DNA of 64,000 nt, taken from assembly GCA_963819855.1 (NCBI GenBank), contig CAWFYC010000017.1, positions 1-64,000 of the forward strand, in the 5' to 3' direction. This document shows, piece by piece, positions 24,612 through 33,836 of this stretch (position 1 is the stretch's first letter; each line of letters starts with the position of its first letter). The notes under the pieces are model-generated. The model searched no databases. It worked only from the letters and a program-made list of their open reading frames with translations, and was not told where the DNA came from. Source of the DNA: JAMXLO01 sp963819855 (lineage in GTDB: Bacteria; Pseudomonadota; Alphaproteobacteria; Acetobacterales; Acetobacteraceae). The translations under genes were made by a program, and so were the position numbers.

Positions 24612-25781
24612 ATGATCCAGGGCACCCATCGCTACCCACCGATGGAGCGGGTGATCTATGGCGTCCCGCTGGCTGAGGCGCTGGCGCAGGAGGTCGAGCG
24701 AATCGGCGCCAATGCGGTCTTTGTGCTGGCCAGCGGCACCCTGGCGCGGCAGACCGACGTGATCGACCGTGTCCGCGCGGTGCTTGCCAACAAGCTGGCC
24801 GGCGTCTGCGCCAGGATCGGTGCCCACACGCCGCGCATCGACGTGGTGGCCGCGGCGAATGCGGCGCGCGAGGTCCGCGCGGACGCGCTGCTCACCGTCG
24901 GCGGCGGCTCGGTCACCGACGCGGCTAAGATGGTCGGCCTGTGCCTGGGCAACGAAGTCACCGATCCGGCTCAGCTCGACAACTTCCGCGCCCGCATCCA
25001 TGGCGACGGCCGCACGGAGCGCCCGCAGGTAAAGCCACCGTCCGTCCGTTCCATCGCGGTGCCCACCACGCTATCGGCCGGCGAGTTCAACTCCCCGGCC
25101 GGCTGCACCGACACGGTGCGGCAGGTGAAGGAGAGTTACCTCCACCCGCTGATGATGCCGCGCAGCGTCATCCTGGACCCCGCCGTCACCGTGCACACGC
25201 CGGAATGGCTGTTCCTCTCCACCGGCATCCGTGCGGTCGACCACGCGGTGGAGGACATCTGCTCGGTCAACCCGCAACCGCTGTCTGACGGCACGTCGCT
25301 CCACGCGCTGCGCCTGCTGAGCCGCGGCCTGCGCGCGGTGAAGACCGATCCCGGCGATCTCGAGGCACGGCTCGACTGCCAGCTCGGGTCCTGGATGTCG
25401 ATCATGGGGTCCCAGAATGGTGTGCAGAAGGGCGCCAGCCACGGCATCGGCCATGTGCTGGGCGGCACCGCCGGTGTGCCGCACGGCTATACTTCGTGCG
25501 TCATGCTCCCGCCGGTGCTGCGCTTCAACGCACCGGTGAACGCGGAGCGCCAAGCCTGGGTCAGCGAGGCGCTCGGCCGGCCGGGCGCCAGCGCCGCGGA
25601 TGCGGTCGCCGAACTGGTCGCCGACCTGTGCCTGCCCGGCACGCTGCGCGATGTCGGCGTGAAGGCGGAACAACTCGACCGGATCGCCGAGGAGTCGATG
25701 CACGACCGCTGGGTCCACACCAACCCGCGCAAGATCGCGGGCCCGCCGGATGTGCGCGCGCTGCTGGACGCCGCCTGGTGA
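24612..25781 (+). CDS. Iron-containing alcohol dehydrogenase / maleylacetate reductase-like
   Basis: A 389-residue group III (metal-dependent) alcohol dehydrogenase. The nucleotide-binding GGGSVTDAAK (about residues 96-105) is clear, and the metal ligands are in RAVDHAVED, SHGIGHVLGG and PHGYTSC. The branch resembles maleylacetate reductases and related enzymes used in aromatic catabolism, rather than ethanol dehydrogenases. It follows a hairpin repeat at the end of the catabolic run and converges on the receiver protein gene with a 6-bp gap. Substrate uncertain. Confidence 0.82.
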   Translation: MIQGTHRYPPMERVIYGVPLAEALAQEVERIGANAVFVLASGTLARQTDVIDRVRAVLANKLAGVCARIGAHTPRIDVVAAANAAREVRADALLTVGGGSVTDAAKMVGLCLGNEVTDPAQLDNFRARIHGDGRTERPQVKPPSVRSIAVPTTLSAGEFNSPAGCTDTVRQVKESYLHPLMMPRSVILDPAVTVHTPEWLFLSTGIRAVDHAVEDICSVNPQPLSDGTSLHALRLLSRGLRAVKTDPGDLEARLDCQLGSWMSIMGSQNGVQKGASHGIGHVLGGTAGVPHGYTSCVMLPPVLRFNAPVNAERQAWVSEALGRPGASAADAVAELVADLCLPGTLRDVGVKAEQLDRIAEESMHDRWVHTNPRKIAGPPDVRALLDAAW

Positions 25782-25787
25782 AGTCGA

Positions 25788-26165
25788 TCAGTCGGTGGTC
25801 AGCTCGGTCAGCAGCTTCATCAGCTCTTCTCGCCGGAATGGCTTGCGCAGGACCGACACGTCCGGATGCTCGTGGAACCTCGCAACGCCCTCGGCCAGCC
25901 GCAGGTAGGAATCGCTGAAACCGGAGGTGAGCACGACCTTCACCGGGATGCCCGTCAGCAGAATCTCGTTCAGCACATCGATGCCGTCCTTTTCCGGCAT
26001 GATCATGTCGAGCATGACCACGTCGGGCTTGAACGCGATGAAGGTCTCGGTGGCAAGCGCCGAACTGTTGAGGGATCGCGCGTTCAGCCCGAGCTGTCGG
26101 GCGATCATTTCCACCACCTTGGTAATGCCCGTCTGGTCGTCAATCACCAGCAGCTTCTTCGACAT
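25788..26165 (-). CDS. Stand-alone response-regulator receiver protein
   Basis: A 125-residue single receiver domain with no output domain. The acidic pair VIDD (residues 7-10), phospho-acceptor Asp53 (VVMLDMIMP), the Ser/Thr switch (VVLTSGFSD) and the Lys of LRKPFRR are all present. The ATG at 26165 starts at the fold boundary. It is divergent from the haem-PAS hybrid kinase, separated by about 435 bp, so it may be a phosphate acceptor or sink for that kinase, as with DivK- or CpdR-like proteins (inference). Confidence 0.85.
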   Translation of the reverse strand: MSKKLLVIDDQTGITKVVEMIARQLGLNARSLNSSALATETFIAFKPDVVMLDMIMPEKDGIDVLNEILLTGIPVKVVLTSGFSDSYLRLAEGVARFHEHPDVSVLRKPFRREELMKLLTELTTD

Positions 26166-26601
26166 CGAGCGCCCTCTCCCAAGTGAGGCCGCATCCAAAA
26201 GCGGCAAGACTCCTCAGCCACGCACAACGGTATATTTGCCTATGATTCGCCAAAATACAGCCCCAAAAAGGACTGGACCGTAATTTTTTCCGGGGCACGA
26301 ACAATATTGAACAGGCCCCGGTGCTGACTGTACCAGGCAAACTCGCAATTCGGACAATTCGCCGATCCCGCCGGCCGGCAGCTCAAATCCAGACGGCATG
26401 TAAAGCGCAATGAGACGACTTCTCGTCTTTTGAGCCGCAATAATGTGGTGCGGCTCAATACAACGGCACATCATTGATGACAATTACGAATGATAGTTTA
26501 CGGCCATATCGCGACCGTCGAGGCCGTCAACCTTTCTTTACCGATCCTTACCCTTCGGATGGTCTCTTGCCGGCGATCACAACTGCGTCGCTGAGTTTGC
26601 C
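26166..26601. other. Divergent regulatory gap, relatively AT-rich
   Basis: About 435 bases between the receiver and the hybrid kinase, visibly richer in A/T than the genes around it (for example runs AAAATACAGCCCCAAAAAGG and TAATTTTTTCC). Open frames here have no family features. It probably holds two divergent promoters. I see no clear FNR or FixK box (TTGAT-N4-ATCAA). Confidence 0.5.
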
Positions 26602-28581
26602 ATGCCGTCGAGTCACCTGGAAGCCGCCGTCTGCCCCGATCCGGAGCGACTCTGGTCCACGTTCGCCGCGGCTGTGCACGACTATGCGCTGCTGCTGCTG
26701 GACCCGGATGGACGTGTCATGTCTTGGAACCAGGGGGCGGAGCTGATCAAGGGCTACCGGGCCGATGAAATCATTGGCCAGCATTGCTCCTGCTTCTACC
26801 CGCCGGCGGACGTTCTTGCCCGCAGACCACAGCGTGAACTCGAGATCGCAGCCACGACCGGCCGATTCGAGGATATCGGCGAGCGGGTACGCAAGGACGG
26901 CTCGCGCTTCCTCGCCGACGTGGTGATCACAGCCATCCGCTCATCCGACGGCACGTTGTGTGCTTTCGGCGAGATCACCCGCGACATCACCGCACGCACC
27001 GCTGCCGAAGCGGTGGTGAAGGCGAGCGAGAGCAGGCTGCGCAGCTTGATCGCGACCGTGCTGGACACCGTGGTGGACGGTCTCATCACCATCGACCGTG
27101 ATGGCGTCATCCAGTCCTTCAACAAGGCCTGTGTCAGCCTGTTCGGCTATAGTCCGGAGGAGGTCATTGGACAGAACGTGCATATCCTGATGCCGGAGCC
27201 GTATCACAGCGAGCACGACGGCTATATCTCGGCCTATCTATCCACCAATGTGCCGAAGATCATCGGCATCGGCCGCGAAGTGATGGGGCGCCGCAAGGAC
27301 GGTTCGACGTTTCCGATGGAGCTCGCGGTCGGCCAGTCACCGCAGGCTGGCAACCACGCCTTCGTCGGCATCGTGCGCGACGTGACCGAACGTCGCGAGA
27401 TGGAGACGCAGCGCGCGCAGTTTCGCCAGTCGCAGAAGATGGAGGCGGTCGGTCAGCTCACTGGCGGTCTTGCGCACGACTTCAACAACCTGCTGGCGAT
27501 CATCATCGGCAACCTCGACATGTTGCGGGAGATTCGCTCCGAGGACCGGTTTACCGACGAACTGGTGCGCGATGCACTGGACTCGGCGCTGCGCGGCGCC
27601 GATCTGACGCGGCGACTGCTGGCCTTCGCGCGTCGCCAGCCGCTGCAGCCCGAACGCGTTGACATCAACGAGGTGATCGGCGCCATCGTCCGCCTGCTCG
27701 CCCGCACGCTGGGCGAGAACATCACGATCGAAATGTCGCTGTCCCCCAACGTGTGGCCGGTGCAGATCGACCGGGCGCAGTTCGAGGCGGTGATCGCCAA
27801 CCTCGCCACCAACGCGCGCGACGCCATGCCGCGCGGCGGGGCGCTGCTGATCGATACCCGCAACGGGCGCCTCGATGCGGCCTATGCCGCGGCGCATACC
27901 GACGTGACGCCGGGCGACTATGTGGTGGTAGAGGTCAGCGATTCCGGCACCGGCATGCCGTCAGACATTCTGTTGCGTATCTTCGAGCCGTTCTTCACCA
28001 CCAAGGAGCAGGGCAAGGGGACGGGGCTCGGCCTATCGATGGTGTTCGGCTTCATGAAGCAGTCCGGCGGACACATCACAGTATACAGCGAACCAGGCAA
28101 GGGCACGACGTTTCGGTTGTACCTGCCGCGGATGCAGGATACGACTGCCGCGCAGGAGGATCGGTCGGAGGTGCCGGCATCACGCGGTGGCAGCGAGACG
28201 ATCCTGGTGGTGGAGGACAATGCCGGCCTGCGCCGCATCGTAGTGCGACAACTGAACGAAGCGGGCTATCGCGTGCTGGAGGCGCCCGACGCCGAGGCGG
28301 CGATGACAATAATCGAATCGTCAGAACCGATTCACCTTTTGCTGACCGATGTGGTGATGCCCGGCGCGATGGACGGGCGCGATCTCGCGCGTGTCGCCAC
28401 CGCGCGCCGGCCGTCGCTGCGGACCTTGCTCACCTCGGGATTCCCCGATGCGAGGTGGGGCGGGTCCGCGTCCCGCACGGGTAATCGCCTGCTCAGCAAG
28501 CCGTACCGCAAGGAGGAGTTGCGCCGCGCAGTGCGCGAGGTACTGGACGAACCCAGATTAGGTACAGCGCCGCCGTCGTGA
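26602..28581 (+). CDS. Hybrid histidine kinase with FixL-type haem PAS domain
   Basis: A 659-residue soluble hybrid kinase. PAS1 spans about residues 20-130; PAS2 about 145-262 matches the haem PAS of FixL: LMPEPYHSEHDGYIS with His205 at the proximal haem ligand, and KIIGIGR with Arg225 at the oxygen-sensing arginine. The His-Arg spacing is 20 residues, as in Bradyrhizobium FixL (His200, Arg220). HisKA His292 (GGLAHDFNN), ATPase boxes NLATNARDAM and GTGLGLSM, and a receiver with Asp584 (LLTDVVMP) follow. It is probably an oxygen (or NO/CO) sensor. No FixJ is nearby; a lone receiver is encoded divergently. Confidence 0.85.
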   Translation: MPSSHLEAAVCPDPERLWSTFAAAVHDYALLLLDPDGRVMSWNQGAELIKGYRADEIIGQHCSCFYPPADVLARRPQRELEIAATTGRFEDIGERVRKDGSRFLADVVITAIRSSDGTLCAFGEITRDITARTAAEAVVKASESRLRSLIATVLDTVVDGLITIDRDGVIQSFNKACVSLFGYSPEEVIGQNVHILMPEPYHSEHDGYISAYLSTNVPKIIGIGREVMGRRKDGSTFPMELAVGQSPQAGNHAFVGIVRDVTERREMETQRAQFRQSQKMEAVGQLTGGLAHDFNNLLAIIIGNLDMLREIRSEDRFTDELVRDALDSALRGADLTRRLLAFARRQPLQPERVDINEVIGAIVRLLARTLGENITIEMSLSPNVWPVQIDRAQFEAVIANLATNARDAMPRGGALLIDTRNGRLDAAYAAAHTDVTPGDYVVVEVSDSGTGMPSDILLRIFEPFFTTKEQGKGTGLGLSMVFGFMKQSGGHITVYSEPGKGTTFRLYLPRMQDTTAAQEDRSEVPASRGGSETILVVEDNAGLRRIVVRQLNEAGYRVLEAPDAEAAMTIIESSEPIHLLLTDVVMPGAMDGRDLARVATARRPSLRTLLTSGFPDARWGGSASRTGNRLLSKPYRKEELRRAVREVLDEPRLGTAPPS

Positions 28582-28617
28582 TAACGAGCCGTCGCAGCAA
28601 GATCAGGAAGCGGTCCC

Positions 28618-29178
28618 ATGAGCGATGGTGGCACGGTGCGGATTCTCGGGATTGCCGGCAGTCTGCGGCGCGGCTCGTTCAATGCCGCGCTGCTGCGCCT
28701 GGCGCAGGAGCTGGCACCGGCGGGAATGACGATCGAGACCTTCGATATCGCGCCGATCCCGCTGTACAACGAGGACGTGCGTCAGCAGGGTTTTCCCGCT
28801 CCGGTCGAGGATCTGCGCGCGCGCATCAAGGCGACTGACGGGCTGCTGATCGTCACGCCCGAGTACAACTACTCGATACCGGGCGTACTGAAGAACGCGA
28901 TCGATTGGGCATCGCGGCCACCTGAACAGCCGTTCCACGGCAAGCCGATCGGGATCATGGGCGCGAGTGCCGGCGCGATGGGCGGCGGGCGCGCGCAATA
29001 TCATCTGCGGCAATGCTTTATTTTTCTCAACGGGCTGGTGATGAACGGTCCGGAGGTCATGATCCCCGCGGCGCACATGAAGTTCGACGCCGAGGGCAAG
29101 CTGGACGACCAGACCACGCGCGATTTCGTCGCCGCGCACCTGGCCGCATTCAAGGCGTGGGTGCTGCGGTTGAAATAG
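28618..29178 (+). CDS. NADPH-dependent FMN reductase / quinone reductase
   Basis: A 186-residue flavodoxin-fold reductase. The FMN phosphate loop GSLRRGSFNAAL (about residues 14-25), the TPEYNYSIPGVLKNAIDW signature (about 79-96) and the GAMGGGRAQ loop are typical of the ArsH/ChrR/YieF-like NADPH-dependent FMN reductase family. It would reduce quinones, flavins or chromate-like oxidants. It begins 36 bp after the haem-PAS kinase and converges on the AhpD-like gene. Physiological electron acceptor unknown. Confidence 0.85.
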   Translation: MSDGGTVRILGIAGSLRRGSFNAALLRLAQELAPAGMTIETFDIAPIPLYNEDVRQQGFPAPVEDLRARIKATDGLLIVTPEYNYSIPGVLKNAIDWASRPPEQPFHGKPIGIMGASAGAMGGGRAQYHLRQCFIFLNGLVMNGPEVMIPAAHMKFDAEGKLDDQTTRDFVAAHLAAFKAWVLRLK

Positions 29179-29184
29179 CCGCGG

Positions 29185-29757
29185 TCAGCGCACCGCTGCG
29201 TGATACTCGCGGTTCGGCATCATGTCGGTGGCCGAGGCCATGCGGTTCGACAGATTGAAGAACGCGACGGTCTCCGACAGATCGAAGATGTCCGGTTCGG
29301 TCAGCCCGGCGTCGCGCAGCGTCGTGCGGTCGGCGTCGTCGATCAGCCAGGGCGTGGTGGTGAGCTTCCAGGAATAGTCCAACATCGCGCGCTGACGCGG
29401 ATCGAGTTTCGCGACCCGGTAGTTCAGCGCCATCATTTCGCCGAGTTCGGGATCACCGGACAGCACGCGCACCGCGGCGCCGTGCGCGACCAGGCAGTAA
29501 TAGCAGCGGTTGGCCGATGACACGACAACCGCCACCATCTCGCGCTCCAGCTTCGACAGGCCAGAGTCCGACAACATGATTTCGTTGTACATTGCCATGA
29601 AGTTGCGCAGGCGCTGCGGCTTCAGGCTGTAGGCGCTGAACACGTTGGGCACGAAGCCCAGCTTGTCGACGCACTTCTGCCAGATGGTCTTCAGGTCATC
29701 GTCCAGCGTGGCCGGGTCGGGCACGCCGAGTTTGGAGATGTGGTCCGGTTGCGGCAT
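29185..29757 (-). CDS. AhpD/carboxymuconolactone-decarboxylase family peroxidase-related protein
   Basis: A 190-residue protein with the AhpD-type redox motif: Glu in the KLEREMV helix, then ANRCYYCLVAHG with Cys85, Cys88 and His92. Such proteins carry alkylhydroperoxidase activity or serve as thiol-disulfide partners. The family model for peroxidase-related enzymes of about 190 residues fits the length. It lies 53 bp from the end of the luciferase-like monooxygenase gene on the same strand and may be part of that unit. Confidence 0.83.
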   Translation of the reverse strand: MPQPDHISKLGVPDPATLDDDLKTIWQKCVDKLGFVPNVFSAYSLKPQRLRNFMAMYNEIMLSDSGLSKLEREMVAVVVSSANRCYYCLVAHGAAVRVLSGDPELGEMMALNYRVAKLDPRQRAMLDYSWKLTTTPWLIDDADRTTLRDAGLTEPDIFDLSETVAFFNLSNRMASATDMMPNREYHAAVR

Positions 29758-29810
29758 GGCGGATCGGCAGGAGCGCTCCGCAGAGTTGGAACGCCCCTAC
29801 CGGGAAACCA

Positions 29811-31053
29811 CTATTCCGCCGCCGCGCGCTGCACCGGGATGTCGGTCGAGTAGCGCAGATGCACCGGCGCATTCGCCTCCCACGGATCCTTCAGGCCCAG
29901 CTTCTTGCCGTGTTCCTTCACCGCAGGCATCACCTCCTTCACCAGCAGCTCGATGCAGCGCTGGCGATCGGGGGCGGATACCGTACCGTCGTTGCCCCAC
30001 AGGCCCATGATGCCGGGGCGGGTATGCTCGATCAGGTATTTCAGCCGCTCGATCACCTGGTCGGGCGTCCCGGCGACGATCATCGTGTCGTTGACCTGCT
30101 CCTCGAACGTCGGGCTGGCCGCGCGGGTTCTTCGCACGCCCCACTGCGAACTCGACGAAGCCGCGCCGACCGGAAGGCGAGAAGTAGCCCGACGGATTGG
30201 CCCAGACCGGATGTGCGAGACCGGTGAATTCGCCCTGCATCCACATGAACTGCCGCGCGTTCTGCAGCGCCTTTTCTTCGGTGTCCTGCACGTGCACACG
30301 GATCAGATAGCCGAAATTCTCCGATCCGGCCTCGTAGCCGACGTCCTTCGCGGCCTTGGAATAGGTGTCCCAGATGGTCTTGGTCGCGTCGATCGCGGTG
30401 TTCAGTGCGATGTACGGATAGCGTTGCTGCGCGGTCCAGATCACGGTTTCGCGCGACAGCACCCCAGGTATCCACACGCGTGGATACGGCTTCTGCAGCG
30501 GCACCGCCCACGGGTTCACCACGCGATGCTGGTAGTGCGTGCCCTCCCAGCGGAACGGGCCGGGCTCGGTCCAGATCTTGGTGATGAGGTCATGCGCCTC
30601 GACGAAGCGTTCCCGGTTGTAGGCGGGGTTCACCCCGTTGGCCAACTGCTCCTGTCCGCCGCCGCGCACGAAGCCCGACACCACCCGGCCTTTCGAGATC
30701 ATGTCGATCATCGCGATCTCTTCGGCGAGCTGCACCGGATTGTCCGACAGCGGCAGCGGGTTGCCGAGGAACACGATCTTTGCCCGTTTGGTCACCGCCG
30801 CGAGGATGGCGCCGAACATGTTGGTCCGGGCCTGCATGCAGAACGGAGCGTTGTGGTGCTCGTTCAGCATGATGCCGTCGACACCCCATTCGTCGGCCAT
30901 GATGTATTCTTCGAGGAACTCGTTGTACAGCCGGCTCCCCGCCACCGAATCATAGTGGCTGTTGGAGAATGTCAGCGCGGTCGCGCCGTATTTCAGCCCC
31001 TCCTTCGCATCGTAGGCGGCCATCGGCTGTTCGGTGAAGTACATCAGGTGCAT
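29811..31053 (-). CDS. LLM class flavin-dependent monooxygenase (single-base frameshift)
   Basis: A luciferase-like flavin monooxygenase of 413 residues after removal of one base. Seen are MHLMYFTEQP at the start, LNEHHNAPF, GNPLPLSDNPVQLAEE and GFVRGGGQEQ, typical of the long-chain LLM group. Near 30121-30130 the frame moves by +1; past it the chain continues as SPTFEEQVNDTMIVAGTPDQVIERL, a standard C terminus. The length, 3n+1, fits one inserted base, probably a sequencing error. It follows the alpha/beta-hydrolase-fold gene by 12 bp, and such pairs often act together on one substrate. Confidence 0.78.
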
Positions 31054-31065
31054 GGCATGCTTCCT

Positions 31066-31851
31066 TCAGTTCGCATTGACGAACGTCGAGACGAGCCTCG
31101 CCAGCTCGTCCGGCTTTTCCATATCGACATAGTGCCCGCAGGCGGACACGGTCTCCAGCCGTGCGCTGTGCAGCGCCTTCACGTAGGCATCGCCGGCGCT
31201 CTTCGGCACATGCTTGTCGTCGTCGCCCCATACCACCAGCGCAGGCGCTTTCACGCCGCCCAGCAGGTGCGGCAGGGTCTGGCTGTACATGTATGGCTTC
31301 CAGGCGGTGCGGAACACCATCTCGCGGCAGATGTCCCACTGCTCGAGCTGGTCCGTCGATACATCGCCGTAGATGCGCGTGAAGGCCGCCTGATCGTGGA
31401 AGCCGGCCTGCGGATAATCGAGATACGACACGATCGCCTGATCGGCGATGTCGCCCTGCGGCGGCTTGATCCCCATCGCGCCGACCAGCACAAGTTTGCG
31501 ATATGCGGTCGGCGACTGGCTGGCCATCTCGGCCGCGATCCAGCCGCCGAATCCCAGCCCCACCAGCGACACGTCGCTCAGTCCGAGATCGCCCAGCAGC
31601 CAACTGTGAATCGCGGCGATGTCGCGCACGCTGCGCAGCCATTGCGGCCGCTCCGACTTGCCCCAGCCGGGATGGTGCGGCACCAGCACGTCGAAGCTCC
31701 GCGCCAGCGTGTCGTAGAATGACAGGCGATCGGGCGTGCCGATGTCGTGGTGCAGTACCAGCACCGGCCGGCCGCTGCCGCCGCGCGTCAGGTGCAGCTT
31801 GCTCCCGGCGATGGTGGGTGTGGTCTCGTTCCAGGTCACGCTGCCCGACAT
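31066..31851 (-). CDS. Alpha/beta-hydrolase-fold protein lacking the canonical nucleophile serine
   Basis: A 261-residue alpha/beta-hydrolase-fold protein. The oxyanion segment LHHDIG, the acid region VVWGDDDKHVPK and the final His in SACGHYVDME are present. However, the nucleophile elbow reads GLGFGGW in place of G-x-S-x-G, so no Ser, Cys or Asp is at the expected position. It may use another residue, be a non-hydrolytic member (for example a lyase- or dioxygenase-like role) or act as a binding partner of the LLM monooxygenase downstream. The ATG at 31851 has GGGGGAAC upstream. Confidence 0.8.
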   Translation of the reverse strand: MSGSVTWNETTPTIAGSKLHLTRGGSGRPVLVLHHDIGTPDRLSFYDTLARSFDVLVPHHPGWGKSERPQWLRSVRDIAAIHSWLLGDLGLSDVSLVGLGFGGWIAAEMASQSPTAYRKLVLVGAMGIKPPQGDIADQAIVSYLDYPQAGFHDQAAFTRIYGDVSTDQLEQWDICREMVFRTAWKPYMYSQTLPHLLGGVKAPALVVWGDDDKHVPKSAGDAYVKALHSARLETVSACGHYVDMEKPDELARLVSTFVNAN

Positions 31852-31959
31852 CCGTTCCCCCTTCGGCACTTTGCATCCCGAGGATACTCACCGGTAGCCT
31901 CGCTTGTCCAATCGCGTGCCTGTGCGATAAAGCGACAGGCGCGAGGGGGAGACACGGCA

Positions 31960-32721
31960 ATGCCCAGTCTGGCCGGAAAGGTTGCAATCGTAACGGGTGC
32001 CAGCCGCGGCATCGGCGCCGCCGCCGCGCTTGCACTGGGCGAGGCCGGCGCGTCAGTCGTTCTGGCGGCGCGTAACGGGAAGCAGGCAGACGCGAACGCG
32101 CGGCGGATCTGTGAAGTGGGCGGCAAGGCTTTTGCGGTGGAATGCGATGTCTCCGACTACCACGCCTGCCAGCGCCTGGCGCACGAGACCGCGCTGCGCT
32201 TCGGCCCACCCGATGTGCTGGTGAACAACGCCGGCGTGATCGAGCCGATCGGCACGGTCCTCTCCGGCGAACCCGAAGCGTGGGCGCGCAGCATCGAGAT
32301 CAACCTGACCGGCGCCTATTACGCGATCCGCGCGGTGCTGCCTGGTATGATCGAGCGCGGTCGCGGTGACATCATCAATGTTTCGTCCGGCGCCGCGCTG
32401 CGCCCGCAGGAAGGCTGGAGCGCATACTGCGCCGGCAAGGCGGGGCTGGCGATGCTGACGCGGTCAATCGATCTGGAGCACCGTGCCTCCGGCATTCGCG
32501 TGTTCGGCTTCCAGCCCGGCACGACGGACACCGACATGCAGGTGACGATACGCGCCTCGGGCATCAACCCGGTCAGCAAGATTCCGCGCGAGCAACTGAC
32601 GCCGGTCGCGCATCCCGCACGTGCCATCGTGTATCTGTGCACCAATGAAGCGGATGATCTCGCCGGCAAGGAATTCAGCCTGCGCGACGAGGATTTCCGT
32701 CGCCGCATCGGTCTCGGCTGA
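31960..32721 (+). CDS. Short-chain dehydrogenase/reductase (SDR)
   Basis: A 253-residue classical SDR. The cofactor motif TGASRGIGAAAALALG, the NNAGVIEP segment, the catalytic Ser in NVSSGAAL and Tyr-x3-Lys in YCAGKAG are all seen. An Arg after the second strand (AARNGK) suggests NADP preference (inference). The ATG at 31960 has GAGGGGGA 9 nt upstream. It is divergent from the hydrolase-fold gene by about 110 bp and convergent with the second LLM enzyme. Substrate unknown. Confidence 0.86.
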   Translation: MPSLAGKVAIVTGASRGIGAAAALALGEAGASVVLAARNGKQADANARRICEVGGKAFAVECDVSDYHACQRLAHETALRFGPPDVLVNNAGVIEPIGTVLSGEPEAWARSIEINLTGAYYAIRAVLPGMIERGRGDIINVSSGAALRPQEGWSAYCAGKAGLAMLTRSIDLEHRASGIRVFGFQPGTTDTDMQVTIRASGINPVSKIPREQLTPVAHPARAIVYLCTNEADDLAGKEFSLRDEDFRRRIGLG

Positions 32722-32761
32722 CGGGCGACTTTCATTGCTTTGCCGACGGTGCGGCCGTTGG

Positions 32762-33826
32762 CTACAGCCTCGCCATCACCAGCCGAGCAAAGTCCTCCGC
32801 GAGCCGCCACTTGCCCGGGTTGCCGGTCGCGAAGGTAAGCTCCCGCAGGCCGTCCCGTTCGAGTTCGCGGATGCGCTCGATCAGTTCGTCCGGTGCGCCC
32901 ACCAGGCAGGTATCACGAATCAGTTGCGCGTCGATCAGTTCCGCTTCGCCAGGGTGCAGCTTCGTGTAATGGAATTCGTGCGTACGGAAGTGCCGATGCT
33001 CGGGCGGCGTCTGCTCGACCAGCGCACAGTACGGCCTCCAGATGCGCGACAGGAACGGCGGTGGGTCGATGCGACCCCGCTGCACATCATCGTAGAAGTA
33101 GCCCACGCTCGCCATCACGTTCGGACCGAGCGCCGCCTTGACGCGATCGGAGTCCGTTGCCTCGCCCGGCTGCAGCACCGCGCCCGAGGTCAGCGCCGCG
33201 GTGTGGAAATCGGCAAGGTCGCGATCGATCCGGCTCGCGCCTTGACGGGCATGGCTCAGCGCCTCGGTCACCGGCACGCCACGTGGCGGGATCGCGAACA
33301 CCAGACCGTCGCCGTGTTCACCGGCCAACCCCATGGCGCGCGGTCCAAACCCAGAGACATAGAGCGGGATCCTGGGCTCCAGGTTCATGTATTTGAACTC
33401 GTGCATCAACATGGCGATCGGCCGCGTCACGCCGTTGAAAGTGTAGTCCACCACCTCGCCGCGCAGCAGCGCCGACAGCACCCGCAGATACTCCGCGAAG
33501 TCGGCCATCTTCATCGGCCGCTGACCCATGCTGCGCATCGCGGTGTGGCCGGTGCCGATCCCGAGAAACACGCGGCCTGGCGCCAGCCGGTTCAGCGTCG
33601 CCATTGCCGCCACCTGCACCGGCGGAATGCGGGTGCCGCAGATCGCCGTGCCGGGGCCGATGCGCAGCCGGGTTGTCTGCCGCGCGGCGAGCGCGAGCAC
33701 CGCGTAGCAGTCGGAGAACAGCATCTGGCTGTCGGTCACCCAAACCGAGTCGTAGCCAAGCGCCTCGGCGTGGCTGAAGAAGCCGATCTCGTCGATATCC
33801 GCCATCACGGTGAAGCCGAATTTCAT
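32762..33826 (-). CDS. LLM class flavin-dependent oxidoreductase
   Basis: A 354-residue luciferase-like oxidoreductase. The chain MKFGFTVMADIDEIGFFSHAEALGYDSVWVTDS is typical of the start of this superfamily (first 33 residues), followed by RIGPGTAICGTRIPPVQVA, the LAPGRVFLGIGTG segment and LYVSGFGPRAMGLAGEHGDGLV. It could use FMN or F420; the sequence resembles methylene-H4MPT-reductase-like members but does not decide. AGGAG lies 7 nt before the ATG at 33826. It follows the EmrB-type gene by 10 bp and may be in the MarR-controlled unit. Confidence 0.84.
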   Translation of the reverse strand: MKFGFTVMADIDEIGFFSHAEALGYDSVWVTDSQMLFSDCYAVLALAARQTTRLRIGPGTAICGTRIPPVQVAAMATLNRLAPGRVFLGIGTGHTAMRSMGQRPMKMADFAEYLRVLSALLRGEVVDYTFNGVTRPIAMLMHEFKYMNLEPRIPLYVSGFGPRAMGLAGEHGDGLVFAIPPRGVPVTEALSHARQGASRIDRDLADFHTAALTSGAVLQPGEATDSDRVKAALGPNVMASVGYFYDDVQRGRIDPPPFLSRIWRPYCALVEQTPPEHRHFRTHEFHYTKLHPGEAELIDAQLIRDTCLVGAPDELIERIRELERDGLRELTFATGNPGKWRLAEDFARLVMARL

Positions 33827-33836
33827 CGATGCTCTC

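Noticed and set aside
26214..26483. Small minus-strand ORFs in the gap upstream of the haem-PAS kinase
   Set aside because: No ribosome site, no family, and unusual amino-acid content for this genome; treated as promoter region.
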